Source: Anaeramoeba flamelloides (lineage: Eukaryota; Metamonada; Anaeramoebidae). Taken from it: a stretch of 64,000 bases of DNA. Location of the stretch: the NCBI GenBank assembly GCA_027625915.1, contig JANTQA010000023.1:22754001-22818000 (forward strand), in the 5' to 3' direction. Positions 22,807-34,757 of the stretch are shown in pieces. A program made the translations under genes and the position numbers. Each line of letters begins with the position of its first letter. Within the stretch, counting starts at the first letter, position 1. The notes under the pieces are model-generated. The model ran no database searches. It was not told the DNA's origin and was given only the letters and a program-made list of their open reading frames with translations.

Positions 22807-25800
22807 TTATTTTTTTTCTTTTTTGTCTTTTTTGCCCTTTTTCTGTTTTCTCTCCTTTTTCTCAATATTTTGTTGATTTTTTAAACTTGATTTATTGTTA
22901 ATTTTTACATTTTTACTGCTAATATCTTTTTTTGGGTTTTCTTTATTCTTATTGTTTTCTTTTTTTTTTTCTTGAAAAAAGTTCTCTACTGTATCAAAGC
23001 GCAAAGGACTAGCTGTGGGGTGTAGCTTTGTGGGTTTGTTGTCAAAGTTTTTTGGTTTTTTTATTTTTTTTTTTTCTACAACCTTTTTTCCATTTTCCTT
23101 TTTCTTTTCTTTCGTTGTTTCAGTTGCTTTTTCTTTTGTTTTATTGCTAATCTGTTCTGATTCTTTTTTATTTCGATTTTTTTTTTTTTGTTTTCTATAT
23201 GCTCTATAAACTGGGTGATCAGAACTAAAAACCCCGTGCTGTTTTAAAAATTGCTTACAGCTCATTTTTCCAAAATTTAATTCACATTTATGTTCTAATA
23301 AGATTTCAATCATTTGATTACTACGATGAACAACTGCTCTCATTAAAGGCACAAATCCATCATTATCTGCAATATTTATATCAGCGCCTTTCGAAAGTAA
23401 AAGCTGTACATTTACTAGTGGTGAATTTTTGGAACACATTAAATGAAGTGGTGTTGATCCCTATTATTGAAAATAATTTTTTAAAATTAGTTTTTATTTT
23501 TTAAATTTTTTATTGTAAAATGAAGATAAGGTATCAAAATATAAATAATTATTGATTAATATAAATCACATTTATTAGAAAAAAAAAATATGTTTTTAAA
23601 AAGAAATATAGATCCCAAGAATGATGGTGGTAATATGTCCATATCCAATTTGAAATACAGAGGTCATAGTCTCCTTAACTATCAATTTTTCTTATCTTTA
23701 TTATAACATTTACTAAAAATCATCTAGGTTTAAATTTAAATCTAACTATAGAAACCCAAAAATCGGATTTATGGTTATGAACAATCATTAAGGAAGTAGG
23801 TACATTTTCTCAATTTTGAAAATTTTGATTGTGGGAACATTACTAAAAAAAGAATTTTTTGACTGTCACATGGGATATTGAAACTTTGAAACCAAAACAT
23901 TATTCGCTGCTCTATTTGTGAAAAGATTAAAAGTAAATCAGAGTTGAATCTTTTAATTTTCTGATTTTTTGAACATTTTTTTTTCTTCGATTTTTGTGTT
24001 TTATTAAATTTTAGTTTGAATCGTGAAGTGTGTTTATAAAGTGAATGCTTGTAATCAATCAAACAGAAACCAAAAAAATAGACCTGAGAAGGTGTTTATT
24101 TTAATTTAAAAAATTTTTCATTGTTGATTTCATCAAGTTTTTTTAAAAAAAATAATCTTTCTTGTTTGGTTTTAATAAAGAAAAGATTTGTTTTAAGGTA
24201 TATTTTTGAAGATTTCTTTCTTCTTTCTTCTTTCTTCTTTCTTCTTTCTCTTAATTTAAAAGAGAACAAACAAGATATCACCTTGAATTTCTCAACCCTT
24301 TACTATTTTTTTGTTTTGACCACTGTAGTTTTTTAACAAATTTGTTTTCAAAAATTCTTTTTACAAATAAACTATTTTTCAGTCAAAGGTACCCTGTTGA
24401 AATAGGTGAATTACAAGCGTTTAAAGGGTTTGAATGAATATTCGAAGAAAAAATTTATATTTTGGAAATTTCAAAATGTGAAAACTTTTTTCACATTTTA
24501 ACACCTTTTTGTTTTTTTTTTTTCGAAACTTAATTGTTTTGCAAATTTTTTTTTATTGCAAGATTGATAGTCACAAAGTAAAAAAGTGTTATTTTAAGGT
24601 TATTGAACCAGTGAAAATGATTGTAGAAAATTTTTTTTGATTTCAAGTGGAATTTTCTTTGATCTTCACTTAATGATCAAAATTAACCTTGTTTTTTTGT
24701 CAATGCATTTCTACTAAGAATTTGAGGTTTTTAAATTTTTAAGAAAATATATTTGATTTATTATATTTGCTTCATACACAGATATCAACTATTCCCTGAT
24801 GTGTATTATTCTACTTATTTCTTATTTATTCTTCACTTTCAATTATAAAAAATAATTGATATTTGTAAATTTTTTTTGGGAAACTTTGCCAGAAACAAAG
24901 TTTATATTGAGAATAATTAAAAAAGGAGAATTATTAATAAGATTTAATAATTCTGTGTAAGTGAATACTCAAGAATAATTTTTTTTTTTCAATTTAGATT
25001 TCCAGGTGAGCAGCAAATTTAGAAAATAGGTTTAGTTGAATGTAAATTAATAATTAAATATTTGTCGAACTTATACCAATATAAAAACCAAAAAAAAAAA
25101 AAAAAAGCGAGTTGTTGTAAAAAAAATCATTGGAAATCATATGTAATTGTGAAATTTACTGTAATTGAAGATCAAAGCATTTGAATAATGATTCATGTTT
25201 TGATAAATATTCAAGAATAAACTTTTATAACGTTCACTAATGAGAAGTAACGATAATAAAATTTTCATTTCTTTGTATTACAACAGAAATGGATTTGCAT
25301 ATTTTGAAACAAAACAACTATTTTTATTATTATTATCTATATGTGTATTTAGGAAGAGTGCTATCAAGTGCTGCTGGGTGCCGTAGAGTACCTAGGTTTT
25401 CCAGAATTCAATAGAATAGGTAAAATCTTTGACTTTTCTCCATTCTTTTGAATTCTGTAAAACCTAATGGCGCTTTTCTTGAATTCAAAAGAATGGAGAA
25501 AAATTAAAGATTTTACGTATTCTTTTAAATTAAAAAAAACCTAACGGTGCTTTTCTTGAATTTTTCTGTTTTATTCTGTGAAGTGTTCTAGGTTTTTTTG
25601 AGGTTTTCTATTTTATTTGGAAAATCGATTGATTTCCGTTAGGTTTTTTTTATTTTTTGAAATAAACAGAAAATTTTAATAAATTTTTGGTTTATTTCAA
25701 AAAGTAAAAAAAACCTAGAACACTTCAGAAATAAATAGAAAACTCAAAAAAACCTAACGAAAATCAATAGATTTTAGTCAATTCTTTTTAAATCCTGGAA

Positions 25801-28552
25801 AAGCTATCGACTTTTTTTTAAATCAAGAAATAAAAAGAAAATTTCAAAAAATTTCAAAAAATTTTTAAAATTAATAAAAAAGCTAACGGTGTTTTTTGTA
25901 ATCATTGCTTTTGTTTCTAAAATCTATATATTTGCTAATCAAAACAAAAATCAAAAAAAAACTAACTGCAATTTTTTTTTCATTTGAGAAATACCAATAA
26001 AATCTTTAATTTTATCTATTCTAAAACTCAAGAAAAGCTAACAGCAGTTTTTTTCAATTTAAAAAAAAAATTGATGAAATTTTCTTTTTATTTCAAAAAC
26101 CGAAAAAAAACTAACGAAAGTGTCCTTGTTTTTCTTGAGTTTTCTGTTTATTTCTTAAATTAAAAAAACCTAACGTCAGTAAATCATTTTTAATTTGGTT
26201 ATGTAAATAATATTATTATTTTTTTATTTTATTATATTTTAATTCTTCTTCTTCTTCTTCTTTTTTTCTATTTTGATAAATTTTCAATAATTACTCCTTT
26301 CTCTCAATAAATAAATCAAAAATTTGTTTTTTCAGTTTATGCGATAAGCTTTCATTTTAATTTGGATAATCTCAATTTTTATACTTGTTTTTGATCAGAA
26401 TAAATAATGTTTTTAAAAAGTCAAATAAGCAATATTATCATTGGGTAGATTTTTATTGTTTTTTGCATTCATTTTAAAAAGAAAAGAAATTAAAAAATTA
26501 ATTTCAGTAATATTTATGATTAAAAATAGTTAGAAAACTATTTTTCTCCTAACAGTCTCATTTTTTTTTTTTTTTTGAACTAAACTTGATTTAAAAGTTC
26601 TTTTTGCAATCAATAATAATTAAGCATTTTGTTGTTTTATAATATTAATCAATTATTTATTTCCAATATGCATTTTCTCAAATTTTAAGTCAATTAAAAA
26701 AAGAAATTGAAAAAAGAAATGATATGATTGAAAAGTTTTAAAAATTGTTCTTTTTAGAGTCGTAATGTGACTTTCAATAACTTTTGAAATCAAAAAATTT
26801 CCAATTTTTGGATCCTGTTATTCGAATTATAAATTGTAAAAAATTTTCGATTGATTTTCCTATTTTTCTTTCTTTTTGGCAAATAGAGTTTTTAAATTAA
26901 ATAACTGCTTGAATTTTGTGGCTTTTCTCATTATTTGTTTGGTATTTTTTTATTTAGTACATTGAACATATATTGGGTGAACTAGGAATCCAAAATGAAA
27001 TGAAACAAGAATTTTTCGGAAATGGGAAAAAGATAATCAGTCGGATTTTGATTCCAAATAAATATCAATCACCAGCATAAATAATCAAATAATTTTTGTT
27101 TTCAATACAAATAGTATTTAGTACATCTAAACTATGATCAAGGTAATTGTTTTCAAAGAAAATACTTTTAAAACTGTTTTTGGATTCTTTTTATGGAGAA
27201 AAATAAGAAGGAGAAGAAATAAATAAAAATAAAAAAAAAGAAAGGAGGAAAATTTTAGAAAGAAATTCAAACCGTATTGTCTTTTGTATTTGTATCAATG
27301 TCATGATCAAGAAAAAATTTGACTAAAGAAAGCATATTACTATGACAAGCATAATGGAAAGGAGTCATCCCCTTTATTAGTTTTGTTTTTGATTTTTTTT
27401 TTTTTTTTTTTTTTTTTTGAATGAAAAATAAGAAGAATTAATGAATAAACCGAATCACAAAAAAAAAAATTGTTCAGGTAACCATTAAGTTTTTTTTTCA
27501 AAATTTTCAAATTATTAGTTGTTTTTTTTTTAAAAAAATTGTAAAACAAAGAAATAAATAAAAAAATTTTCATTTGTTGGAAAAAGACAAACAAGAAAAT
27601 CTTTTTTGCTAATATCTGCTTTCTTTTCAGCCAGAATTCTTAAAATATGAAGGTGTCCATTAATTGCTGCAATGTGAATGGGTGTTAACCCCGTTCTAGT
27701 TTGTGCGTCTTTATTGATCCCATGTTTAATTAACAGTTCAACAAGAGCTGGTTCTGGTTTTTCCTGCTCACAAAGAATATGAAGTGCGTTATATCCCTGT
27801 ATTTAAAAGTTGTGTTTAAATAAGAAAAGAGGCACATTTGCAAGAAGATTCAATTTGCAAAGAGTGAGTTTTTTTTTATGAATTCGTTTCAGTGGGAATT
27901 ATTCCTTGTGTTAGTTTTTGTGTTTGTGCTTTTTTTTGTGTTTTTGTTTTTGTTTTTCTTCTTGTTGCTGTGTTTTTGTTTGTTTGCTTGTTTTTTTTTT
28001 GAAGACAAAAATGATTAAAATTAAACTTACTTTACTTGTTCTGAAATTAACATCTGCTTTACCTTTAATTAAACATTTGCAAACTTTTACAGACCCCTTT
28101 TGGACTGCTAGACACAAAGCAGAAAGATTCTATTTGGTGAAATAAAACAAAAGAAGAAATTTTTTTATAACGATCGTTAATTTGTAAAAGGGCAGAATGT
28201 TTTGGGGGTTTGGTATTGGAATAAAAGAAAAAAAAAATTGATCAGATCATACTCGGGGTCCAGTAATATTGATATCAATATCTTTGATTTGTAAAAAATA
28301 TTCTAAAATTGAAGTTTGCTTGAATTCAACTGCAAGATGAATTAATGGGTATCCCTGTAAAATTAAAAAAAAAAAATTAAAAGAATAAAAATTTTGAAAA
28401 GAGGCTTGTTTTATGTGGGATCCCTAAAAGAAAAAAAAAAAAAATACTTCTTCATTTCTTGAATTAACAAAACCATTTTCTTTTGATTCAAAAATTTTCA
28501 TAATTTTTTTGAGTTTTCCTTTTCGAATATACCCATAAATATTATTACCCAT
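22807..28552 (-). CDS. ankyrin-repeat protein with Lys-rich tail, six exons
   Basis: Minus strand, exons 28552-28448, 28354-28253, 28129-28031, 27796-27593, 27371-27273 and 23460-22807, all joined in phase 0 by GT-AG introns, giving 420 residues and a TAA stop. The product starts MGNN, so N-myristoylation at Gly2 is possible. Residues 36-278 form about seven ankyrin repeats with consensus starts such as GYPLIHLA, GYNALHIL, GLTPIHIAA, GMTPFHYACH and GSTPLHL, and ends such as KGADIN. From about residue 290 to the end the chain is very rich in Lys, Glu and Asn and probably disordered. Exons 2, 3 and 5 are 34, 33 and 33 codons and exon 4 is 68, so introns fall just before each repeat's conserved Gly. 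Ankyrin repeats bind proteins, and no enzyme domain is present to tell the role. Introns 1-4 are 90-234 bp, and intron 5 is 3,812 bp, filled by repeats. Confidence 0.88.
23785..24060 (+). repeat. repeat family Y, copy 1
   Basis: In ankyrin-gene intron 5. Very similar to 29060-29330, sharing AAGGAAGTAGGTA, TTGAAACTTTGAAACCAAAA, CATTATTCGCTGCTC-like and TTTTTTGAACATTTTTTTT blocks. No coding content is shared between copies. Confidence 0.6.
24400..24880 (+). repeat. repeat family R, longer copy 2
   Basis: The right 350 bp match the family R core at 10635. The left part (AAAGGGTTTGAATGAATATT region) is shared only with 43660-43800, so the full family unit is at least 450 bp. Located in ankyrin-gene intron 5. 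Confidence 0.6.
25365..26185. repeat. modular palindromic repeat cluster, copy 3
   Basis: The largest cluster, inside ankyrin-gene intron 5. At least two CCAGAATTCAATAGAAT-type palindromes and three AAATAAACAGAAAATTTT-type palindromes alternate with linkers CCTAACGG, CCTAGAACACTTC and GTGCCGTAGAGTACCTAGG. Same module vocabulary as the clusters at 3775, 8455 and 62620. Confidence 0.65.
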
Positions 28553-29059
28553 TTTTGCTTTTTTTTAATAAGAAATGTTAATAGGTTAACTTTTTGAAAA
28601 AATGAATTTTTGGAAATATTTCAATTATTCCAAAATGTGGTTGTAGTTACTTTTTGATTTTAGTGTGTATTTGCTTTGTTATAAATAATTCTAAACAGTA
28701 TTTAATAAATTTAAATACAACAAACTTTTTGAATCATATTAATACTAGATCGGAAAATAATTAAAGGTATTTTTAAGGAACAACATTTTAAAATATCTAT
28801 TTATAAATTGGAATCAAGAAAGAGAAAGTAACGATGATTTTTAGTGATCAATTGAATTTTGTTTTCCAAAATTAATAATTAAACACAATATTATTTATTT
28901 CACTTTTCTTAAGAGTTTTCAGTTACATAAGATGTTCAATATTGAAGAAACTTATTTTTCATGGTAAATTAGTTCATGCCCACAGGTTTAATACTTCTAA
29001 TAGATATGATTTAAAAAATTGTAAATAAAACTGAGACAAAGGTTTTCAAAAGATATGTT

Positions 29060-29330
29060 TTTAAGGAAGTAGGTATATTTTACCATATTTGAAAATTTTT
29101 TAATTTAGGAGAATTAATACTGAAAAATATAATTTGAGTGCCACCACATATTGAAACTTTGAAACCAAAACATCATTCGCTACTCGGTTAATGAAAAGAA
29201 ATATGGTAATTCAGAGTTGAATCTTTCATTTTTCGATTTTTTGAACATTTTTTTTGATTAAATTTTTGAGTTTTAGTAAATTAGGTTTTCCATCTAGAAA
29301 TTTGTTTCTACGAATGTTTGAAATTAACTA
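29060..29330 (+). repeat. repeat family Y, copy 2
   Basis: Same orientation as 23785-24060, with conserved TTGAAACTTTGAAACCAAAA and TCAGAGTTGAATCTTT blocks and scattered substitutions between them. Non-coding. Confidence 0.6.
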
Positions 29331-30609
29331 TAAGATAAATAAAAAAAAACAGAAGAAGGTGTGTATTTTAAACAAATCTTATATTTCAATAACCAAACCA
29401 GAAAGATCACATTTCTACAGATAAACTTGATAAAACTAAGTATGAAAAAAATAAAATTTGACAAGTGTATATTGTATACTAAAGCTTTCTTTATCTTCCA
29501 AATTTGTATAAACATAAACAAGTCATTAGCTTGGATTTTTGACCCAAGATTATTTACTATTATTTTACTCAAACCCCTTTTTTTTACTAATTTTTTTTTG
29601 AAAATTCTTTATACAATATTTTTATTTCAAATTAAGACAAAAAAAAAAAGAATAATGCTTTAAAGATTAAAGTAAAAGGATTTTATCCTGTGAATCAAAA
29701 AAAAAACTTAAAAAAAGTTCAACTAAAAGAAATAGAAAAGATTGGTTAAAAATTGAAATCAAAATTCTTAGAGATTTGAGTTTTCAATTTAATTCGAAAA
29801 ATGAATAATTATCAAGCCAAACAAATACGTCCAATGAATCTTTATTTTTCAAGATCTATTTTTAAAAATATCATATTTTCTAAAGTAAATCGAGAATTGC
29901 AAGAATTTCATGAATTACATAAAAATTGGAATATAAAATCATTTTCGTTATTCTTTCAGATATCGGAAACAATTTATTTTCTAAAAAATTTTTCTTTAAT
30001 TTTTTTTTTCAATTGTAAAATTAAAAAATAAAAACCAATTAAAGAAGTACTAATTGTATGAAGTGTTTCTGTAAATGTTAAATAAATATTATTTATTTAT
30101 TATTCCTTAATTATGATTTTAATTATTTTTCATTTCATTTTTCTAATTATTATCTAAAGAACATATACTTGGATATCTCCGATTTGCCCATTTGAGAAAA
30201 TATTCTTTTATTTACTTAAAGAAATAATTTCAAGGATGAAATTTTTTATAAAACTTATTTACTCAAAATTGGTAAAATATACTTAACCACGTGATTTAAA
30301 AATAAAGTAAATCTAGAATAATCTTCATTTTAAAACAAATAACTTTTCATATTTTTTGATATATAGTCTTATATTATTTTTTAAGGTCTACTACAAAAAA
30401 TTTTACTCTTATATATGATAAAATTTAAAATATATAATTTTTATACTTTGAAGTAACTAGTAAAAATAAAAACCATCATCTAATGACTATTAAAAGAAAA
30501 TTTTAAAAAAGAATAATAATAAAAAATATAATTGAAAAATGAAATAAAAATATGTTTAATAAAAGAGTAAAGTTGATTTTTAAAAACTATTTTCAAAAAA
30601 TAATTCAAG

Positions 30610-30804
30610 TATGTTCCACTTTTTCGAAAAAAACTTTCAATGAAATTTAAGGCACATAAAAATTTTCAAATCAAAGCACAAAATTCAGATTCTAGTAAAA
30701 TAATTTGTGTAAAATAAAATGAAGAAAAATGTACTTTAATTTGAGATTTTTCTAAGACTTAAATTCACTTGAAATTTTGTAACTTAAAAATGGAACTGAC
30801 TGTA
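30610..30804. mobile_element. hairpin MITE (CAGTC ends), decayed copy A
   Basis: The right end AATGGAACTGACTG and internal blocks TTTAAGGCACA and CAAAATTCAGATTCTAG match the copies at 34562, 35958 and 44167. The left end has lost the CAGTC terminus, so this is the most diverged of the four. Confidence 0.6.
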
Positions 30805-31359
30805 ACTCATATTTATTTTTTCCCTAAACATTAATAAAACTATTGTTTTGGCAACTATTCAATTAGAATTTATTAATAAACACCTTAATCAACACGATAA
30901 AATGAATTGTCATTTTGAAAGTATTTAAATTTTTATAATTAATTTTTGGTAAAAAGATCTGATTCATTTTAGTTTGGATTTTTTAAATTACAAAAATAAA
31001 AAGAAAAATTTAAAAAATATTTTTGTTTTTCTGAAATCTCAATTTTTTATTTTTTTTGGTAGTCTATATAACCAAATACAATTGTAGGCTTCTCATCTTA
31101 TTTTAAAAAGACAATAAAAATAAATCAATTATAAAATCAATTTCATAAATTATGAATTACTCTAAATAAAAAATTAATATATATATATATATATATATTC
31201 TTTAGTATTCAAGAAAAACTAATAATTAAATCCGATTTGTAAATTACTTTTAAATATTTATAAATCTATAAAAAACTGATTTTATAAAAATTAAAAAAAA
31301 AAAAAACCAAAAACTAGAAAAAAATGATGTTTCAAAATTTTTGAAAAGAACATTCTGAA

Positions 31360-31750
31360 TTGTTTATTACTGAAATTTAACTGAAAAAGAGTTTATAACA
31401 AGTTTTGTTATGAATAATTAAATTCATTATAAAAGACATTACATTGTCACAATTTTCTTAGTGATTATTTATCTTTTCGAAGATCTTTTTTTTTAACATA
31501 TGATCTTTGACAAAAAAAAAATTATTAAAAAAAAAGAAAAATAAAGAAATCGAAAACCAAAGAAAAAAAACAATCAAAAAGAAAAAGATAAAGAAAATGA
31601 AAAAGAAAAACCAAAATTTGCAAAAATAGAAAAAATGATATTGATCCAAAAATTTAAAAAATATTTTTCTATTAATACTGGTATAAACCTTCAAAACAAC
31701 TTCCATTAACATTATAAAGTAAGTCAAAATTTTTGAAAAATAATTTAGAA
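31360..31750 (+). repeat. repeat family Z, copy 2
   Basis: Matches 9165-9655 and 56300-56780 in order: the TTACTGAAATTTAACTGAAA start, an A-rich GAAAAAG stretch, then CATTATAAAGTAAGTC and TTGAAAAATAATTTA at the right. Non-coding despite a minus-strand open frame with F/I/K bias. Confidence 0.5.
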
Positions 31751-31789
31751 AAAAAAAAAAAAGAAAAAATTTATCTTTAATTTTATTTT

Positions 31790-32530
31790 TCACAAATATT
31801 TATTAAATTTCCACAAGTATTTATGAATCATTTATATTTTTTTTCCAAGATTTTTGAAAATAAATAATATGGTGTGATGTTTGTTATTTAAAAATATAGA
31901 TTCATTTTTTTGTTATAAGATATTTTAATTGGAATTATATTTATTTGTTTGATGGTATTTAAAAAAAATTGGGAAATAATTGTAAAATCTATTAATACTT
32001 TTAATATTTGGGTTATTAATAACCTTCCTGAAATAATTAAGATTGGGTTATTAACCATTGAATAGAAAATAGCCAAATTTAAAGGCATTTCCAAAAGTAT
32101 TAAGTCGAATTTTCGTAGGTTTTAAAAAATTTTGAGAGAATTTTTGATTTAATGGTTTTTTTGGTGGTTTTTCTCTGATTTTTTTGTTTAATAAAAAGAA
32201 AAAATTGATTCAAAATAAGTGTTTAATAGAGAAAATTATATTTTTTTCAAGTTTAAAATAATTATTGTAATTTTTTAGAAATCGAGGAGATTTTTTATAC
32301 TGTTTTATTTTAATACTTGGTGGTTTTATTTTACAAGTATATGTTTGAACACTACCTTCGTTAGATAATAAGATTACTTTTTTCTTTGAGGAAAATAATT
32401 TTTTTTGTGAATAATTAAAAAATATGTTTGAATTTTGATCTTTTCACAAATGTGAAAAAATGGATCACACTTTTGAAAAAAATAATTCTTTCAGAAAATA
32501 ACATTTAAACAGAAGCTTGTTCTTATAGTA
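31790..32530 (+). repeat. repeat family W, copy 1
   Basis: Collinear with 39600-40370 over roughly 740 bp. Shared pieces are CACAAATATTTATTAAATTT, CAAGTTTAAAATAATTATT, and a right block with AATAATTAAAAAATATGTT then GAAAATA. A weaker resemblance is seen at 44980-45300. No protein recognised. Confidence 0.5.
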
Positions 32531-33126
32531 ATGATATTTTTACTTTATTTTTCAATTTGGGGCTGCAGTAATTTTTTTTTTGAATTTGTTATTAAATTCA
32601 CTAGAAGATTTTTTTATGGTTAGTTGTCCCTGAATAGACATTCTTTTAAAGAATTTTTATTGGTTATCGTGTTGTACTTCAATCCCTACAGAGTACAAAA
32701 TATGAATTGTCCATAAAGAAGTTTGTTTATCAAGTTTGATTGAGTCTTTGTCAAAAGAATAGCTCTATTAATATTTGGGGCAAATATAAATACGAGTTAC
32801 TAATTCCTTAAGTTTTTATTCATTATTCAATGATTTGCTTTTACTGAAAATCAAAAAAAATGGTGAGTAATATAACTCCAATGATAAACTACTGAGGCTA
32901 TTAAATCTATTTCAAATAATTGTTAAATGGATCAACCAAAAATAAAAATAATCTAAATAAAGTGATGTAATTTTTAAATCTAAAATGTTTTATTTCTGAA
33001 AAGATCCTCTCGTTAGTGTCCCCGAAGTGATTCAGTTAAAAAAGCTTCTTCTTTTGTAGAGAAAATCAGAGAGTATCCATAAAATAGTCATTTAATCTAT
33101 TAAATGAATACATATCATATATAATT

Positions 33127-33744
33127 TTAATCATTCTCATTTGATTGTATTTCTTGTTTTTGTTTTTGTTCTTTTAGATTTTCTTTTATGTATTCCTCAT
33201 TCTTTTCTTTTTCATTTTTTTTTTCATTTTCATCTTCTTTTTCTTTTAGATTTTCCTTTTCTTGTTCTTTTTCTTTTTCTTTTTCTTTTTCTTTCATTTC
33301 CATTGATTTATTGTTTTGAATGGAATTGCCACTATTTGTTGGAAAGCTTCTAATTATTTGTTGTAAATATTGATCAAATTTGATGATTTTTTGATCGACC
33401 TTGCTTTGAGCAATTTGGAAACAAGGAGTAACCCACACACCACAAGAACATTGTCTCCCAGACCAATTAAAGGAACCTAGTTTTGTTTTACATTTCGGAC
33501 AATTGATTATTCCCTTTAACTTTTCAACGTCTCCCATCCAAGCATGCTTCTCAAGGAAATAAGAAGAGCAGTTGTTTTGTTTGTATGATCTTTTTTTGTT
33601 ACTCTTACTATTTTTTTTTCCTTTAATCTTTTTTTTTTTCATGAATGGCTTTGATTTCCCTTCCCCATGTGGTACAAGACTTTGGTTTGTAAAAAGAGCT
33701 TGTCTACATTTTCTACAATGATAGGTTGAGTTAATTTTACTCAT
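33127..33744 (-). CDS. stand-alone YVH1/DUSP12-type zinc-binding domain protein, 205 aa
   Basis: Residues 8-112 match the C-terminal zinc-binding domain of YVH1/DUSP12. The features in order are YHCRKCRQALF (Cys10, Cys13), LVPHGEG (His26), CSSYFLEKHAWM (Cys59), INCPKCKTKLGSFNWSG (Cys82, Cys85), and QCSCGVWVTPCFQI (Cys99, Cys101). These eight residues are the likely ligands of two zinc ions. The usual dual-specificity phosphatase domain that precedes this part in yeast and animals is absent. The frame begins at an ATG directly before the domain, and no HCxxGxxR phosphatase motif was seen in the few hundred bases upstream on this strand. In yeast the zinc domain alone supports release of Mrt4 from pre-60S ribosomes, so a ribosome-assembly role is the best guess. 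A Lys-rich insert (36-56) splits the first zinc site, and residues 148-205 are a charged E/K tail. An upstream exon beyond a possible acceptor cannot be ruled out. Confidence 0.85.
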   Translation of the reverse strand: MSKINSTYHCRKCRQALFTNQSLVPHGEGKSKPFMKKKKIKGKKNSKSNKKRSYKQNNCSSYFLEKHAWMGDVEKLKGIINCPKCKTKLGSFNWSGRQCSCGVWVTPCFQIAQSKVDQKIIKFDQYLQQIIRSFPTNSGNSIQNNKSMEMKEKEKEKEKEQEKENLKEKEDENEKKNEKEKNEEYIKENLKEQKQKQEIQSNEND

Positions 33745-33994
33745 TTCTGAATAAAACTGAAAATTTATATTGTTAGAAAAAGTTTGATAAATTCAAAAAA
33801 ATGTTTTTAGTTTATTTTCCAATTTCCATTTTTTTTTCTTGATATGATTATCAAATTGTGTTGATTTAAATTCAAATATATTTGGAAATTTTATTAATTT
33901 TTCAAATGCTCCATGAGATATCATTTTATTTCGAATCTGGACTTTATATTATTTGTTTCAAAATAAATGGTAAAAATTTTTTATTCAACTTTCC

Positions 33995-34195
33995 TACAAA
34001 AGATTCTGATAAATCATGTAAAATTCCAAATTTTTAATTCTGAAAAGAAGCTTTAATTAATCAATACCTCCTATCGAATTGTGAACTTTGCTGATTTTTA
34101 AATTAATTCTTGAGAGGTGTTTTTTTTTTTTTTTTGGAAATTGGTTTGAAAATTTTGTTCATTTTATTTTACAATTAACAGTAATTCACAAAATA
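33995..34195 (+). repeat. repeat family P, copy 2
   Basis: Same order of blocks as 16985-17190: AATTCTGAAAAGAAGC, a GAGAGGTGTTTTTT run, then ATTTTATTTTACAATTAACA. Non-coding. Confidence 0.5.
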
Positions 34196-34561
34196 GAAAT
34201 TGAACAAAATATTTTATTAACCTTTTTGAGACTTTACCCCCAAAAAATGATGAAATTAAAGATTTATTTTGATTTTTTGATTTTCAGATATCATTTTGTA
34301 TAAAATGGTTGATCCCCGATCTAGGCCAAGATAATTTTTATTTTCTTTCTTTGGTGTTATAAAAAATAAATATAAAATCAATTTTCCATTATTTAATCAT
34401 TTATTTTTTGAAAAAAACACAATTTTTTTTAGAAAATAATAGATTATAAAAAATATTAAAACACTTTTTATATTTTTACAATAACTAGCATTTGAAAAAA
34501 GATACAAAATTTCCTCAGATTACCTTTTGATAATGCCATAATTGGAGTTTTATTTTATATA

Positions 34562-34757
34562 CAGTCATTTTCACTTTTAAGGCACAAACTATCAACGAAA
34601 TTTAAGGCACAAAAAAAATCTCAAATTAAAGCACAAAATTCAAATTCTAGTAAAAATAAATTGTAAAAAAAAAATTCCAAATTTTATCCCTTAATTTGAG
34701 ATTTTTTTGTGCCTTAAATTTCGTTGAAAGTTTGTGCCTTAAAAGTGAAACTGACTG
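34562..34757. mobile_element. hairpin MITE (CAGTC ends), copy B
   Basis: 196 bp, almost wholly palindromic. The left arm runs from CAGTCATTTTCACTTTTAAG through two GGCACAAA motifs, and the right arm mirrors it, ending AAAAGTGAAACTGACTG. TA dinucleotides flank it at 34560-34561 and 34758-34759. The CAGT terminus and TA duplication are typical of Tc1/mariner relatives. It has no coding capacity. Confidence 0.8.

Larger units (their letters stand above)
28553..33126. other. intergenic region between the ankyrin and YVH1-domain genes
   Basis: About 4.6 kb of repeats (families Y, Z, W and one hairpin MITE). The two flanking genes are both on the minus strand. Open frames at 29361-29663, 29801-30031 and 31458-31793 are hydrophobic or Lys-rich products of AT-rich sequence and are not accepted as genes. 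Confidence 0.5.

Noticed and set aside
25365-26185. CRISPR-like array of repeats and spacers
   Set aside because: Units are palindromic, irregular in length and order, and sit in a eukaryotic intron.
29361-30031. Open frames of 100 and 76 codons
   Set aside because: Composition is that of AT-rich non-coding DNA, and the first begins in repeat family Y.
31458-31793. 111-codon Phe/Ile/Lys-rich minus frame
   Set aside because: It is the complement of the A-rich stretch in repeat family Z, and the other Z copies do not keep it open.
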